A stretch of DNA of 6,169 bases from positions 1 to 6,169 of the forward strand of contig CABSAH010000100.1 of assembly GCA_902475645.1 (NCBI GenBank), written 5' to 3'. Positions within the stretch are counted from its first letter, which is position 1. Each line of letters opens with the position of its first letter. This DNA comes from an uncultured Christensenellaceae bacterium. Lineage in GTDB: Bacteria; Bacillota; Clostridia; Christensenellales; CAG-138. This document shows positions 5,595 through 6,169 of this stretch, piece after piece. The notes beneath the pieces are model-generated. The model made no database searches. It was not told the origin of the DNA and saw only the letters and a program-made list of their open reading frames with translations. The translations under genes were made by a program, and so were the position numbers.

Positions 5595-6169
5595 ATGGCC
5601 GAAAGCATAACGCTTGCAGTCGGCAAGCTGAGTGAGGAATTGGATATGAAGCCCTTGACGGCGTCCGGCGGCACGGTAACGTTCACCAGCGCGGAAATAG
5701 GCCGCCCGGGCTTGCAGTTCGCCGGATATTACGACCATTTTTCAAGCCGCCGCGTGCAGCTTATAGGCATGAGCGAAATGCACTATCTTTACGGATTAAG
5801 CGGCAGCGAGGTACGCGCGCGCATGGAAAAATTCATGTCCTACGGCGTGCCGTGCATAGTGTGCGCCCGCGGGAACATGCCGCCCAAGGAGCTTATAGAA
5901 TGCGCCGCCGCGCACGATTTGCCCGTTTTCCTTTCGCAGCACAAAACCGACGATATAGGCCACAGCATAGGCAATTATCTTTCAAGAAAGCTTGCGCCAA
6001 GTATGCTGATACACGGCGTATTGATAGACGCCTTCGGCGTTGGCATACTCATGCGCGGCGAAAGCGGCATAGGCAAAAGCGAAACCGCGCTTGAAATGAT
6101 AAAGCAGGGCCACAGGCTTGTTGCGGACGACGTTGTGCGCATAACCCGCGTTGCAAGCGGGCGCATAGT
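5595..6169 (+). CDS. hprK: HPr kinase/phosphorylase, 5' part only
   Basis: HPrK phosphorylates HPr (and Crh where present) on Ser46 using ATP or pyrophosphate and removes the phosphate again, controlling carbon catabolite repression through CcpA in Firmicutes. The window holds 191 codons of an expected 305-315, then ends. The N-terminal domain (about 1-130) includes GLQFAGYYDHFSSRRVQLIG, a conserved HPrK block. The catalytic domain begins with the conserved H140 (IHGVLIDAFGVGIL), then the Walker A loop GESGIGKS (155-162, K161), followed by GHRLVADD (D178, D179), the acidic Mg-binding region. The HPrK signature and the region that binds HPr lie beyond the edge. The ATG at 5595 has AGGAG at 5588-5592, which overlaps the stop codon of the HAD gene, so the two are almost certainly co-transcribed. 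Confidence 0.97.
   Translation, partial: MAESITLAVGKLSEELDMKPLTASGGTVTFTSAEIGRPGLQFAGYYDHFSSRRVQLIGMSEMHYLYGLSGSEVRARMEKFMSYGVPCIVCARGNMPPKELIECAAAHDLPVFLSQHKTDDIGHSIGNYLSRKLAPSMLIHGVLIDAFGVGILMRGESGIGKSETALEMIKQGHRLVADDVVRITRVASGRI

Overview
The window looks like chromosomal core-gene DNA from a moderately GC-rich Clostridia-type Firmicute. Four things point there: a Thr T-box leader, a YtxC-like sporulation-family gene beside thrS, a uvrC–hprK neighbourhood, and strong GGAGG ribosome binding sites. Isoleucine is written almost entirely as AUA despite the GC-rich coding sequence (21 of 23 Ile codons in the HAD gene). That usage recalls uncultured gut Clostridia (Christensenellales-like), but the lineage is a guess.

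Layout. Positions 1-1852 (minus strand) hold nearly all of thrS (threonyl-tRNA synthetase), which runs off the left edge about 20 codons before its expected stop. Positions 1853-2179 are its regulatory region: a sigma-A promoter (2150-2179) and a complete T-box riboswitch with an ACC (Thr) specifier, a T-box sequence and an intrinsic terminator. Divergently, 2271-2804 (plus) encodes a 177-aa YtxC-like protein, shorter than usual for that family. After a 44-nt spacer comes a 50-bp tandem duplication (2849-2948). Each copy carries a promoter with an extended -10 element placed 7 nt before an ATG. The second ATG is the start of uvrC (2945-4789). uvrC overlaps a Cof-type HAD phosphatase gene by 4 nt (4786-5589), and after 5 nt hprK (HPr kinase/phosphorylase, 5595 to the right edge) follows.

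How the genes work together. thrS is controlled by uncharged tRNA-Thr through its T-box. uvrC, the HAD gene and hprK look like one transcription unit joining nucleotide excision repair, a small-molecule phosphatase and carbon catabolite control. The most unusual item is the uvrC 5' end. Both promoter copies predict a leaderless mRNA. The upstream copy also creates a 17-codon leader ORF whose TGA overlaps the uvrC ATG (ATGA). I see no mobile element, CRISPR array, rRNA or tRNA gene, and no wholly new multi-gene system.
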